From the NCBI RefSeq assembly GCF_000003815.2, contig NC_049982.1, positions 8,612,230 through 8,675,588 on the forward strand: a stretch of DNA of 63,359 nucleotides. The letters are read 5' to 3'. Positions 1 to 11,689 of the stretch are shown here, piece by piece. The DNA is from Branchiostoma floridae. Its lineage: Eukaryota > Chordata > Leptocardii > Amphioxiformes > Branchiostomatidae. The translations under genes were made by a program, and so were the position numbers. Position 1 is the first letter of the stretch. Each line of letters opens with the position of its first letter. A model generated the notes under the pieces. That model was not told where the DNA came from and searched no databases. It worked only from the letters and a program-made list of their open reading frames with translations.

Positions 1-740
1 ACTGTTGATGGTGACGTGAACCAAGTGTTTTCTTTCATATAGCCCGTGGAGCTGCTCAACAGCTTTCGGCTCCGTGTGTTTGTTGTTTACAATATCTCTG
101 TATGGAGCCCTAAACACCGATTTGTTGATGGTGACGTGAACCAAGTGTTTTCTTTCATACAGCCCGTGGAGCTGCTCAAACAGCTTTCGGCTCCGTGTGT
201 TTGTTGTTTACAATATCTCTGTATGGAGCCCTAAACACCGATTTGTTGATGGTGACGTGAACCAAGTGTTTTCTTTCATATAGCCCGTGGAGCTGCTCAA
301 ACAGCTTTCGGCTCCGTGTGTTTGTTGTTTACAATATCTCTGTATGGAGCCCTAAACACCGATTTGTTGATGGTGACGTGAACCAAGTGTTTTCTTTCAT
401 ATAGCCCGTGGAGCTGCTCAAACAGCTTTCGGCTCCGTGTGTTTGTTGTTTACAATATCTCTGTATGGAGCCCTAAACACCGATTTGTTGATGGTGACGT
501 GAACCAAGTGTTTACATTCATATAGCCCGTGGAGCTGCTCAAACAGCTATCGGCTCCGTGTGTTTGTTGTTTACAGTATCTCTGAATGGAGCCCTAAGAC
601 CGATTTGTTTTGGGTTTCGTGGACCAAGTGTTTACAGTCATAACCCGTAGAGCGCTACTCAAACAGCCCTCTGTTACTGTATAGAGCGCTAAGACCAATT
701 TGTTTTGGGTGACGTGAATCAAAAAACATTCATAGCCCGT
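1..740. repeat. Tandem satellite, 121-bp unit
   Basis: A unit of about 121 bp recurs with its GTTGATGGTGACGTG core starting near positions 4, 124, 245, 366 and 487. The first unit is one base short. Spacing is exactly 121 bp in the central copies, which are nearly identical. From about 600 to 740 the copies decay. The array begins before the window, so its full length is unknown. No open frame suggests that it is coding. Confidence 0.92.
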
Positions 741-890
741 GTACCATGTTTTGCGTACAGCTGCTAGTTCAGTCCGGTTGTTTGTCCTCTACGAGAGAAC
801 CTCCTCCATGTCGTACTAAAAATTTCATGAAGGTGACGAGAACCAAGTGTTTGTATTCATAGCGCATAGAGCTCGCACGGTGGAGCTGGA

Positions 891-960
891 GGGCTGAACG
901 AGCAACCTCCATGGAGGTCAGCTCTGTAGAGCTCCTCCATGGAGGTTGCTCGTGCAGCCC
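891..960. repeat. Near-perfect inverted repeat (hairpin)
   Basis: Arms of 27 bp at 891-917 and 934-960 are reverse complements with one mismatch, separated by 16 bp. The strand could fold into a long stable hairpin. It lies between the satellite and the 3' flank of TIR gene copy 1. It may be a foldback element or a recombination scar. No gene is associated with it. Confidence 0.85.
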
Positions 961-965
961 CTATT

Positions 966-1560
966 GGGTTTACCTGGTTACCATGGATAGGTCAAGGTTG
1001 AGTGGTGTGATCACTGTCTGCTGACGTCAGAAGACCTGAACCGTACGCGTAGGTGAAACCTGAAATGTCCTTATGCTGCCATTACAAAATAACTGGGCCG
1101 ACTCGGGCAAGGTGGCCGTGGAGAATATGACCTCCTGTGTAATTGTTTACCTCATTAGCCTCCTTCACCGGCTTCTCCGTGAAGATTGGCGTAAGTTGTT
1201 GGGGGCCGGGGATTTTCAACCGGGAAGGCTCTGGTGTCGGGAAAGGAATATATGCCGAGACAGGAGTATATGCCGGGAGGCTGCTGTGGGTAGGCTTTCC
1301 GGCATATATTTAGGGATACAATGCCCACAGAGAAGCCAGTGAAGGCGTCTAACCTTATTACGCGCCGCGCCAGTACTTCGCTGTGACACGCCAAAAGGTT
1401 ACCGTGCATAAATAATGCATAAGTTGCGATGTAGGGGGAGCAGCTGTAGAATAGCAGCATCCTACATTAAACTATCAACTTTGAAGGTATACTAGTACTA
1501 CTACACCCCGCTTTGATCATATCGACTTGATTTGAAGATGATTTTCGGCTTCAGATGACC
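966..1560. repeat. 3' flank of the tandem duplication unit (copy 1)
   Basis: This flank aligns with 12951-13330 and, more weakly, with 25686-25805. The shared segments begin near GGTTTACCTGGT and continue through TGATTTGAAGA towards the gene's 3' end. The duplicated unit is therefore about 12 kb and includes non-coding flank beyond the last exon. A short inverted pair containing TATATGCCGG and CCGGCATATA sits at about 1250-1310. Nothing here looks coding. Confidence 0.7.
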
Positions 1561-1649
1561 TTATGATACTCTGTTATCAGCAAATTTAAAAGCCATTGGA
1601 ACAAAAACTCATGCAGCAACAGACTTATTATAACAGATTAGTTTATCTC

Positions 1650-1655
1650 TTTATT
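1650..1655 (-). promoter_or_regulatory. Poly(A) signal of TIR gene copy 1
   Basis: AATAAA on the minus strand lies about 95 bp downstream of the stop codon at 1751. The surrounding motif is conserved at the same place after copies 2 and 3, which supports it as the cleavage signal. Confidence 0.7.
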
Positions 1656-1750
1656 TACATTGATCACAAAAGTACAAATTTAATCTGGAAACATTTACAA
1701 CATGTGGCAACATCAATCTCATGACCATGTACAGAAATATCTTATACGTG

Positions 1751-1984
1751 TCATAATATGGAACAGGTTTTTGACTTTTTCTTTGTCAACTTTTTGTCAG
1801 AATTATTATCGGCGTGTTCCACGTTGCCACTGGATGCTGGCTGTACGTTTTGTGTGGTTTTCGCTGTCTTGTCGTTTGCAGCATTTTTCACAACGGGCTC
1901 TGGATGTGGCACGTTCTCTGTTTTGTCTCCATCTGCATCAAGTGAACCATCTGGTTCCCCTGCATCTTCGTCAGCCTTTTCGTT
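1751..1984 (-). other. Copy 1: acidic tail exon with polybasic CaaX box
   Basis: The last exon encodes 77 residues. The first part is acidic and low in complexity. The end is [14 protein letters not shown] followed by TGA. Cys-Ser-Ile-Leu fits the CaaX consensus, and a terminal Leu favours geranylgeranylation in known families. The preceding lysines resemble the membrane-targeting region of small GTPases. The frame is fixed by the phase-0 donor at 2203 (GTAAGG); other frames end early. Confidence 0.8.
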
Positions 1985-4900
1985 CTAAGGACAGCAAGAA
2001 AATCATAATCATACGTATAGATATTAATCATGAATATGTAAAGTATGAATCATAAATATGCAAAGTATAAATCATAAATATATCATAATAGTCAATTCTT
2101 ATTCATTCAATCAATTCAATTCAATTATAAAACCGGTGTGGTATACAAATACCTATGTGCTGTAGTGCTTTTTTGACAGTCGGTGTACTTTCTAACCCTT
2201 ACATTTTCGGCTACAACTGCCTGCGTCTCCGTTGTTGTGTTTGTAGCAGGTACTTGAGAACTGGAACGTTCGGGCTTAGGATTCGGGGTGGCGTGGATGG
2301 AAACTTGTTGCATTAACTCTTGAAATTTGACACCGTCCCAGTCATTCTGTATGCAAAACAAGAAGACAAATGGTAATTCATATTTGGAGTGGTGTATCTA
2401 TCTGACATGTTATAGAGAAAAGGCCTTTTATAAATGCAAACAATCCACTATTTATCTATTGTTTAACTGAAGTATTTATCCCGTACCTGAGTGCGCACAT
2501 CCCTGCAGTCGATGTACAGCAGTTCTGTAAACGCCATACTCATGGGGCCCTCTGGCGGCCAGGACGTGTCTTGCAGCAGCAGAGGAACAATGGGCTTGTG
2601 CAGTGCGTCCGCCAGGCTGACTTCCCGTCTGCAGTTCGCGGAGAGCGTGTACTTTGGGGTCACACAAGAAACGACAACCTACACATACCAACAAAGAACG
2701 TGTTTAATATGACAAAGAGCATACACATGTTGCATTTTAGTCTTCTGCGGGGCATTGACTGCGCCAAGAAAGACCAGTCCACCGGAGCCATTCCATACAT
2801 TCAACCTTTTTTGGCGAAAAGGATAACAAAAGTTCGAGGATCTCATAACTCTACACAATGTTTAGGGTTTCTCGTATGCTTTTTTATTGTAGCTCATTGA
2901 TTACGGCAATAAGGTTTTGATTAACATCACATGCGTCAATTGATCACTACAGTACAGATAATGCACACCAACACAAGCAAACAAAACTAAGTGAACGGAG
3001 TAAAAATTCCAATGGTGGAAAAATAATGTTGTGAAAAAAGAGAATATCGTCACCTTGGCACTCCTGATGCCCTTGTCAATCTTGCCGTACAGCGCGTCTC
3101 CTCCTCCCATCTGCTGTATGTCCATCCAACAGGTGAAACCTTGTGACGTCAGCTGGCTGTACAGGGCCTTCACCTGCGGCTGGTGACCCCACTGGTAGGA
3201 CAGGAACACTTCCGGGTTCATCACAGGTTCTGCTTCCTGTCGACATATACAGTAAGAGCCATCAGTCCACGCATTTCGTGCCTGACAGTAGTTACCAGAT
3301 CGGCAAAGTCGTGTTTCTGTTTGCAATTGCAAACCACTCTCTTAACCCTTGAAGACAAAGAACCCTAATCATGATTCGGGGTTTAAGATGATGATTTGAT
3401 CATATGGTGGCTTTATCAGCGTTGATAGTCTAAGTTTCCAATCTAGAAGTATTGTATCAATCAGCTGACAAACCTTTTCTTCTAATGATGGACTGGACGT
3501 TGTCTCCTTGTTTGCAGATTCGCTCTCTCGACTGCTCTCTTTGTTCTCCTTTTTCTCCACACTTGGTGTCCAATCTCTGTATTCTGTACAGATTCAACCC
3601 ATAATGGCAACATACATGATCCAAAGTTCAGAGTAATCGATGTACAGATGTGTGCTGATATCGATTTTTCCATCTTACCACGATGAATCCTTTTCTTCCC
3701 TAGGTATTTGATGAACCACTGGAAAATGGTTGATCTAAATGCGCACACTTGGTAATTCGGGGGCACACTTGGTAACATAATTATGTAGCCCACCTACCGT
3801 CAGTGATGAGGCTCTGGTCCGGTGCAGCATAATAAGCCAGCTGTCCTAACAACTCGTAGAAGCTGGAATCAGGCCAGAATTTACCGGAACCTGAACTAGC
3901 ACCGTGAAACATGATGTACAGGAGCTGAGGAGCAAAGATTGTTCATAGACTGGTTTTATGATATACCTCTTGTTATAATGGGATTTCAAATAGTTGCGCA
4001 CTGTTGTGCCAATAGGGCAGGCTCAATAAGACGATCATGAACTCTGTCAAAAGATATGACATGCATGATGGTCTAACTTCTTTACGTACCTGAGAGAAAT
4101 CATGCTCATGGATCCAGCGCGGCGGGCCAGGGCGGTGTTCTCTCAACCAGGGGATTAAGGGTTTGTNNNNNNNNNNNNNNNNNNNNNNNNNNNNNNNNNN
4201 NNNNNNNNNNNNNNNNNNNNNNNNNNNNNNNNNNNNNNNNNNNNNNNNNNNNNNNNNNNNNNNNNNACGCTGCTACGGTGGGTGTTGTACCTGACAGACA
4301 CCAGCGATTTAGACATTAATATCCCTTGAAGCAGGCCATACTATAAACTATTTCTCTAATATTTTGGAGCACAGGCATCGGCAAGCAACTGGTCTTAAAC
4401 TGCCTGGTCTAAATCCTACGCCGTTTAAAGGCAAATAATAGATGGCGAATGTACCATTCGTTGAGCATGGCCATGGTCGGGTCGGCGTTGGTAGCCCAGG
4501 CCCGGATGTCCTCGGGCCCGTAGCCGAGCCGGACCGCCAGGAACCTCCAGTCATAGTCACCTTCCTCATTCATCAACAGGGACACGTCACGGGACCACGC
4601 AGGGGCAGCGCTAAGGGTCTGTCAATGTACATCAAACAAGAACAGTAAACAAGATCAGATTGATAGGTTCTTTTGCTTTACCTGAATAAAGGTTTCCTGA
4701 ATTCGTACTAATGTAAACATTAATGATAATGCCTGGCACGAAGATGCAGCGCGTCTCTATTTTGTTCTGGTTGGCATCTTGGATGAGTGCCGTTTTTAAC
4801 AGACCTTCCACATTATGTACCTTGTGGTCTATCTCCTCCACTTTCTCCACCGTCTCGTCCACCACGTGCTCCAGCTCCGTCAGCTTCTCTCCCTGCTGCT

Positions 4901-7900
4901 GAACGTCCTCCTTCACCTCCCCCAGCTGCTGCCGCTGGTCCGACACGTCATCCGCAAGGTCTTCAACCTGGGGAAAATAGACATAGTATCGCTTGCTTGG
5001 TCCACTTTGACTAAAAGTATTTGTGTGGTTGATTACGAGTAAGAAGGACGAGACACAACGATTTGCCGGTTTCGGCCTTTTATGAAAAAAATAAAATCTT
5101 CATCATAATCAAAAGGTATTTGTGTACATTGAAAATCTTGAAAGAAGGACGTTGGGACTACAAATCCTCGGCTAGACTGATATATAACATTTCAGAATCA
5201 GAAGTGTAGCGTATTGTGCCTGGCCAAATTTGTGCCTTTCTGATTCAGAAAAGAGAAATATCTAACCTTTTCCTCTGTTTTTGTAACTCGTTGGTCCAGC
5301 TTGCCCACTTCCTGTTTTTGCTCTTTGACGTCCTGGTCCAAGCTCTTCAGGCTGTCGAAGAAAGAAAGTTACAGAGTTGTTGGTATTATTTTGGTACAAA
5401 GGATTTGGCACAAACATTGTTATGGATAATTACACACAATGTTTGGATTGTAAGAATCTTTTGACAGTTAAAATGCTTGTGTTATATTTTGACCAACCTT
5501 CTATCATCAAGGTAGTCCAGCATGCCTTGGGCCATATCAGCAACGCCATGTTGGCTGCTCTTCAGCAAAGCTTCGATGTTCGTCCTCCGCTTCTCCAACA
5601 CGGACTTGTACCGGCCGCCTACGGTTTTCATGAACATCAGGACAGAGTTTTGGTTCGTGGCGTCACCTGTATTAAGCTTGTCCGTCAACAGGGCCATAAC
5701 TCGCTCTGCGTACTCCTGAGTAATGGAATAGAAAGGCATAAACAAATCTCTCAAAATCTGATTCTAACGAAAGAACGTGGTACTGGCGCTGACCAGAGTT
5801 ACCGGATTTGCATTTGATAACCCATACTTTTACGATGATGTGTTGGAACCCTCTTTTTTCATGAAAATACAGAATTGTCCATTCTGACATCAGTATTTCA
5901 TTTTTTTTGTAATGTACCCACAATACCAATGGATTAAATGATATGCACTGTTTCTACTCACCTCATTATATAATCCTATGATAGTCTCAACCTCGTAGAT
6001 GAAGTCGCACATCTTCGGTTGAGACTTGTACACCTTCTCTAACGTGTCAATCTTGTCCAGGAACGGTTTGGTGTCGTATTTGCAGAGATCTTTCATGGTT
6101 TGTAGTGCAAATGACATAGAAGACATGTTGTCGAGACCTTCTTCCAGCTTTTCTGCATATGGTATGAGGACCTGCAAATGCGAGCAATACAACATCATTT
6201 AGTTGGTGCTTCGTCCTTCCAGATATGTTTTGCATTATCAGAAGAGTATAGGACACAATTTCTTTAGTAATGCTTTATGTTGCAGCGTTGCTTACTTGTG
6301 GCTCAGTCTTTGACATCTCATGGAAAAGGTGGTAGAATCCGGAGTGACTGTCAGCAGAAACGTCGTCCATCTTCTCCACTATTTCAGGGAGACGTTTTTT
6401 GAACGGTTCAGGGTTGTGCTTGTACACGGCCGGCAGCACGTCTGGGAAATTGTTGATAATCAAAAATATCTATTAGTCCAACCCCTTGCAAGATTTTTTT
6501 TATATAATATACCTAATAAAGTAAACTTTATATATTATCATAAACAAATTTCTTATGTATCACACACCAATTCAGCCTTGTATGGCTGCAATGATATGTA
6601 CATGTATGTGCGCACTTGTTTGGCGCTAATAAACCAGTTATTGATTCATTCATTAATGATTCTGATGAGCATGCGGTACAACATCTACATGAGGTCGAAA
6701 ACTAACGGAATACTCCATGTGCCAGTAAGATTCGATGATTGACAAGGCACGTATGGGTAGCGATTTCAAACACATCGGTCGATAAACCATAAGTTTACTG
6801 ACTAGCAATGTCATTGATGGCATCGTTGTCATCGTTGTTGATGAAGGCATCCAGGAGCTGGTCTGCGTGCGGAGCCAGGACCTCCCCCTGCTGCATGAAC
6901 ATGCTGACGTAACTGGACAGGTCCATCTGCCCGGACACCTCTTCGTTGCCAAGGAGACGGATGAATGCAGGCGTCACCAACATCAGATTCTCAGGGTTAC
7001 TCATGTTCTGTGTTTATAATAATGATAAAAGTAGGCGATTATTTACAAAAACGTCCAAAGTATCTTCTTGCTTCCCCACAATTACCACCAGAAGTTACAA
7101 TTTTACTATTGAAATCAATGTTTCCACATATTGTTGAAGAAGTGGGTGAATATTGTTGAAGAAGTGGGTGAATAGATTTGTCTTCCACTGCCACAAACCC
7201 AAGTCAAAGCCAACAAAAGTAGCTCTAGACCTTTGAATGTTACGAGGGCGGTTCAAAAAGTAATGCCACTGGTTTTATAACAAACTCATCTTTTCATCGA
7301 ATGAGTTGAAATTTGGCACAAATGTACAAGGCTATATCCTCTTGAGATTGAGATATCTCAATTTGTGGTTCAGATTTTTGTGAGCAACTGAGATGATTTT
7401 AAGATGACCAAACTCTTAAAAGCTTGTCAGGAGATCAGTTCCCCTAGATCTTACCATTTTAAGAGTATTGTAGGAAACTGAAATTTCACCTGTACAAGAA
7501 CAAATGTCTCCATAGATTACATGCCAAATTTCATGTTTGAACTCTCAATGGTTCATCTTATACAGCCACTAGAATGGAGCAAGTTGCTATATTACAGACA
7601 GTTTGATTAATAGCCAAATACGTGGTTTGTTGAATAAAGGTTTTTGTAGACTGCTTTTCCATTAACCAAAAGATGCGAAACTTGGCACAATTATTAACTG
7701 TTTCAAGATCAAGAAGTGTCTTAAGTTTGATTTTTCTCAGTTAATAAAAAAGTCGGTTATGGACACTTTAAGCAGCTCACCCCTAATCCACCGCTAATTA
7801 CGACCCTGACGACCTCACTTCACACCAGGAACGAAAAAATAATAAATGGTTGTATTTACAAAATTAAAATAGGCATGTGGCTTACAGAGAAGTGCAACTT

Positions 7901-10900
7901 GATACATGTTCAATTTCAGTTTCTTACAATAGCTACAAGTGATTTAGAGACATTATCAATTGCACGTTAATTAACCCTCTAATTTCTTCCGACGGGATAA
8001 CAGGGGTGTGGTCATCTTGAACCCAACTCAGTCACTCAAAAAAATTTCAACAACAAATTGAGATATGTCAATCTCAAGAGGATATATTATTGTACCTTTG
8101 TGCCAAATTTCAGCTCATTCGATGAAAACATGAGCCTTATATAAAACCAGTGGCATTACTTTTTGAACCGCCCTCGTACTTAATCAGTATAAGGTATAAT
8201 ATAGGTATCACCTGTTGATGAATTATCATCCCCAATCTCACCAAATCATGGTGGGCATCACATTGTTTGTTGTTCATTGTAAATGTACATCATTGTAAAT
8301 GTACAATATTTTGGTTCAAGCTTATGGCTGTAAGTTACCTTGGATCGCAATATTGGCTCGAATAGTGTGCCTAGGGTTATCTTTCTTATTTGATGTGAAT
8401 GGAAATCGTAAGTAACAATCCCACATACAAGAAAAAGTCTATAATAGAAAAAGAAGAAGAACCTTGCTGATAAAAACAGCCATCATTATCCTGATGGCCA
8501 TGCCATATGCATTATCCTGGTCTGGCTCATCTTCTTTGAGCAGCTCCTTCTCTGAGCAGTAGTTGATAATCTCTGTTAGAGTCGTCACATTCTTTGCGCT
8601 CTTTGCACTCCTGAAAACAGAAAAACGGCTTTCAGTGTGATTGTTGTGCGTCATCATGTGGAAAAACACACGAATCGGTACACATAGACCTTCTGTAACG
8701 CTCAGTTCATCATACGAGAATAACATAAGGTAAATTAGTCTAGTTCAGGAAAAGTGTCGTTTAAGTACAATAATACCTTACATTTTCTCTGCAGTTTCAA
8801 CCTATTCATTCAAGCAGGAGGATAAAAAAGTGATAAAATCTGCGATGAATTTTTTCTAGACATCATTACTGTGTATTGAAAGCCTCAGACGTCTAGTTAA
8901 TCCTAGCTTTGTAAATATTAATTTATGACAAAAAACAAGACACCAGGTCAATTGTAATTAACATAAGATGCACTGGATAGCTCTGCCCCCAATACAGCCT
9001 TGTAAATGCATGGTAACTTACTCTGCTAGGTTGGAAGACAGAGAACCCGAAACTGCGATGGCAAATGCTGAGTCGGGATTGAACGTCTCCGCTTTTATCA
9101 TCTCAAAGTAGGCATTGAGTACACTCTTGGCCTCCTCATCGTTTAACTTGATGAACAAATAAAATCAACAATTGTTATAGATCATTTTCACAAATATCTC
9201 GAGATCGACCAACATAAATTTAGATAACCTTTAAAGAAATACAATCATAGCAGGCAAAATGCTATCATGTGTGCCGTTACGTGGGACCATACAGTCGGCG
9301 AAGAAATGAAAGTTGTAAATGTGAAAGCGTCTTTGAAGCTAAGCACAGGAGACCTTTAAATGATTACGTATCGTGCCATTCCTCGTCAATTAATGAGCCA
9401 AAAAGGAAAATAAAATTGATAAGTACGACACTACTAATGAAAATGATATTTCACAAATGTTTTATATTCTACTTCCATTGACTCCAGTTACCTTTATCTT
9501 TCTTTGAGCAATATGCTCCACCAACTCATCAAGCTAATTTGAAGAGCAGCCATAAATATCAACCATTGTATACAATTGTTACATTTATTATACACAGTTG
9601 TTGACTGAACTTCATATTTCTATAAGAACTATACCTCTATCGTAGTCGTGGTGTATGTCTAATCACAATCATTTGAAAGAAGCTAGCCTCTATCAAGCAA
9701 AGTATGCCTATGCATATTGAAAGTAAATGTACATGTGTTGCATATCAGAGTTGGCGTAAAGTATTTCAAAATTGGTGATAACTCATTAGACTTACCTTAT
9801 CCAACATGTCTCGGATGCCATCAGCCGACGCGATTCCCTCTGCCATGTGCAGATGTGTCTCTGTGCCTTTGTTCAGGGCGAAGACAAGAAGACTCACCAC
9901 GTTAGGCATGATCTTCTTGTGGCATGTTCTGAAAGCATGCGGTAGAATCCAGAAGTACAGTATACGAGTAAATGTTTACGCAAAATGAGTTTAGGGAGCG
10001 AGATATAAAGAACTATTTACATTGTGAGGTCCTACAGATGTTTGAAGTACACAATGTCATTGTGCCTGTAATTTACAGATACAAAGGCTAACAATATCAG
10101 TAATGTTCAACTTCTTATGCATGAAAAGGTTTTTGGGCGTGACCACTAGCCTAGTTTCCCGTCATCTTGATGGAAAAGTTCAAACGACTCAAAAGACGAC
10201 TCAACTAGTATGATTCAACCGTCACCTACTTTGACCTCTCCAGCAGTTCTTCCACAGCATCATCCACAGCTGAGTTGTAGAATGCGTCATCATCGTCCGT
10301 CTTCTCTTCCAGAATTCGGAACTTCTCCAGAATCTCGCAAAGATCCTTCTCATGACCCTGTCAAAATCACGAAGAATTTAGAAGATCTTACAATACAAAA
10401 GGATTGATTTTTTCCCTTTATTTCGTTTTCAGAATATTCAGTAAGAGCTAACTTTGATGTCCTTTTCATAAGTATATTTAACTAGCCTTGTCCCTCTGTC
10501 ATCTTACGACTTGTTTAACTCAATTACAAAGACGTTCTTGGTAACGTTGCAGGAAACAAACCGTCGTTGTAGTTGCCTGTCATGAAATACACACTCCTGT
10601 GAAATTTCACACTGCGTAGGAACAGCTGTAATACTAATAAAACATACCTTCCATTTAACCAGGTCGTCTCCTAGAACACGTTTGAAGGCCTCCAAGTGTT
10701 CTGTTGTGGAACAATCCAGGCATGCACACAGGAAATCCACCACGGAACGGAATGCCTTGTCATCTCTGCGATAAACATAAAAGTAGAGGGTGTTTCAAAT
10801 TGATTGGTATACAGAGTCCCCTAGACTGACTAAAATCGCGCTTGCGGTCATGAACCCCAGTCAGCGTGAGATTGTGTAAACATACAGAACACGTCAGCAA

Positions 10901-11151
10901 CCTAGCCACCTACTACATATAGACATACAAATGTCATTAAAAGATAAGCTGACAAGCAAAGCAGAACCTGAGGCAAACATTATCCAATTGGTATCTATAG
11001 CTAGTTGATCTCTTGTGGTGTGTGTTTATAGAAACTCTTATGTTTGTACATGCTTTGCAACTTACTTGCTCTTTGCAATCTCCTCCAACTCGTCTTTTGC
11101 TTCTCGCATATTCCCCACATTCTTGAACCAATCTGTGCCCAACTTGTCCAT
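1751..11151 (-). CDS. Melted-like/Death/TIR/TIR/CaaX protein, copy 1 (gap inside)
   Basis: A multi-exon gene of a probable innate-immune or cell-death TIR protein. Exons 5' to 3': 11066-11151, 10648-10765, 10230-10357, 9796-9928, 9492-9533 (microexon, less certain), 9022-9146, 8463-8610, 6803-7007, 6296-6441, 5962-6171, 5498-5715, 5267-5351, 4821-4967, 4455-4618, one entering the gap at 4290, one leaving it at 4090, 3798-3924, 3474-3583, 3054-3236, 2487-2678, 2203-2346, 1751-1984. The start is ATG at 11149-11151 (MDKLGTDWF), the same in all three copies. Phases chain throughout outside the gap. A 100-N gap at 4167-4266 replaces roughly 0.9 kb that holds the end of the Death domain and most of TIR1 in the other copies. 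Bases beside the gap carry indels against copies 2 and 3, so the break is probably an assembly fault and not decay. Confidence 0.85.
2203..3924 (-). other. Copy 1: end of TIR1, linker and complete TIR2
   Basis: Exon 3798-3924 is the end of TIR1 ([10 protein letters not shown] onward). Exon 3474-3583 is a charged linker rich in K, E and S. Exons 3054-3236, 2487-2678 and 2203-2346 form the second TIR: strand A motif VFLSYQW, a BB-loop region with [15 protein letters not shown], then VTPKY followed by SANCRREV, and WPPEGPMS. The Glu after ANCRR occupies the position of the catalytic Glu of NAD-cleaving TIR domains. Confidence 0.85.
4167..4266. other. Assembly gap (100 N) inside TIR1 of copy 1
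   Basis: Exactly 100 N, the usual placeholder for a gap of unknown size. Copies 2 and 3 have about 900 bp between the same flanking exons, containing most of one Death exon and two TIR exons. The flanking exon remnant at 4090-4166 has several small indels compared with 28061-28159, typical of low-quality contig ends. Confidence 0.95.
4267..5351 (-). other. Copy 1: coiled coil and Death domain
   Basis: Exons 5267-5351 and 4821-4967 encode about 77 residues rich in E, K, Q, V and L with heptad spacing, a clear coiled coil likely to drive oligomerisation. Exon 4455-4618 and the start of the next exon (right edge 4290) encode the Death domain, with the hallmark [12 protein letters not shown] and later helices containing LNEWYNTH. 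Its C-terminal helices fall in the assembly gap. Confidence 0.8.
5498..11151 (-). other. Copy 1: helical Melted/VEPH1-like N-terminal region
   Basis: Exons 1-11 encode about 500 residues of mostly amphipathic helix with no catalytic motif. The stretch containing [13 protein letters not shown] (exon at 6296-6441), and the helices after it through the exon at 5498-5715, match my recollection of the armadillo-like N-terminal half of Melted/VEPH1, including the spacing of later helices. The exon at 6803-7007 is four residues longer than in copies 2 and 3 because of an Asn/Asp-rich insertion near its 3' end. The likely role is protein-protein interaction or scaffolding. The homology rests on recalled sequence and needs a profile search. 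Confidence 0.6.
7243..8176. mobile_element. Tc1/mariner-type MITE in an intron of copy 1
   Basis: A 934-bp element with terminal inverted repeats of about 150 bp. Each end begins CGAGGGCGGTTCAAAAAG, and the element is flanked by TA dinucleotides at 7241-7242 and 8177-8178, the mariner target site. No transposase frame exists inside, so it is non-autonomous. It lies in the intron between exons 8463-8610 and 6803-7007. Copies 2 and 3 lack it, so it arrived after the triplication. Confidence 0.85.
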
Positions 11152-11689
11152 TTTACGTGGTCAGACGCTGTGACGGGAAACAGAGGCCATAGAAGTAATA
11201 ATTGGATAAAATTGGTGAGTTTTTATCACCCATATACCTCTACTACTACTGCAATGGCATGGGTTCTATCGGCAATTTAGATTGATAAAATCATGTGGAT
11301 ATGTCTTGAATAAAGGAAAAATATTTTCAGATTCTTTCGATAAATGTCGTACCACAGAGAACGCATATTTTGTATATAATGTACAATGGAAATATCAGAA
11401 AGCAAAGTCATTCAAATCATGCATATGGAGGCATGGAGATCTGACCTCTCTAACCCACTACTTTATTATTCAGCCGGCCGCTAAGTACAGCATGTGCCGT
11501 GAATATTGAATTGTATCGACCTGAAGCTAGACGAAACAAATATTGTTTTGGGATCTCAGATAACGAACACATCGCTCATCCACAGCGGAACAAATAGTAA
11601 TGTTTTATTTGCAGAATCATGGCCGAAGGCAGACAGGAGACTAATAAATTGTGTAGGGAGGGCGCGCGGAGCGCAATCGGTGTCGTCTA

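Noticed and set aside
1-740. CRISPR-like array
   Set aside because: Units are 121 bp and contiguous with no unique spacers, and the genome is eukaryotic. This is a satellite.
6799-6802. Alternative donor GTAAAC for exon 6803-7007
   Set aside because: It shifts the frame of the following VLPAVYK exon. GTCAGT, four bases earlier in transcript order, is conserved in all three copies and keeps the phase.
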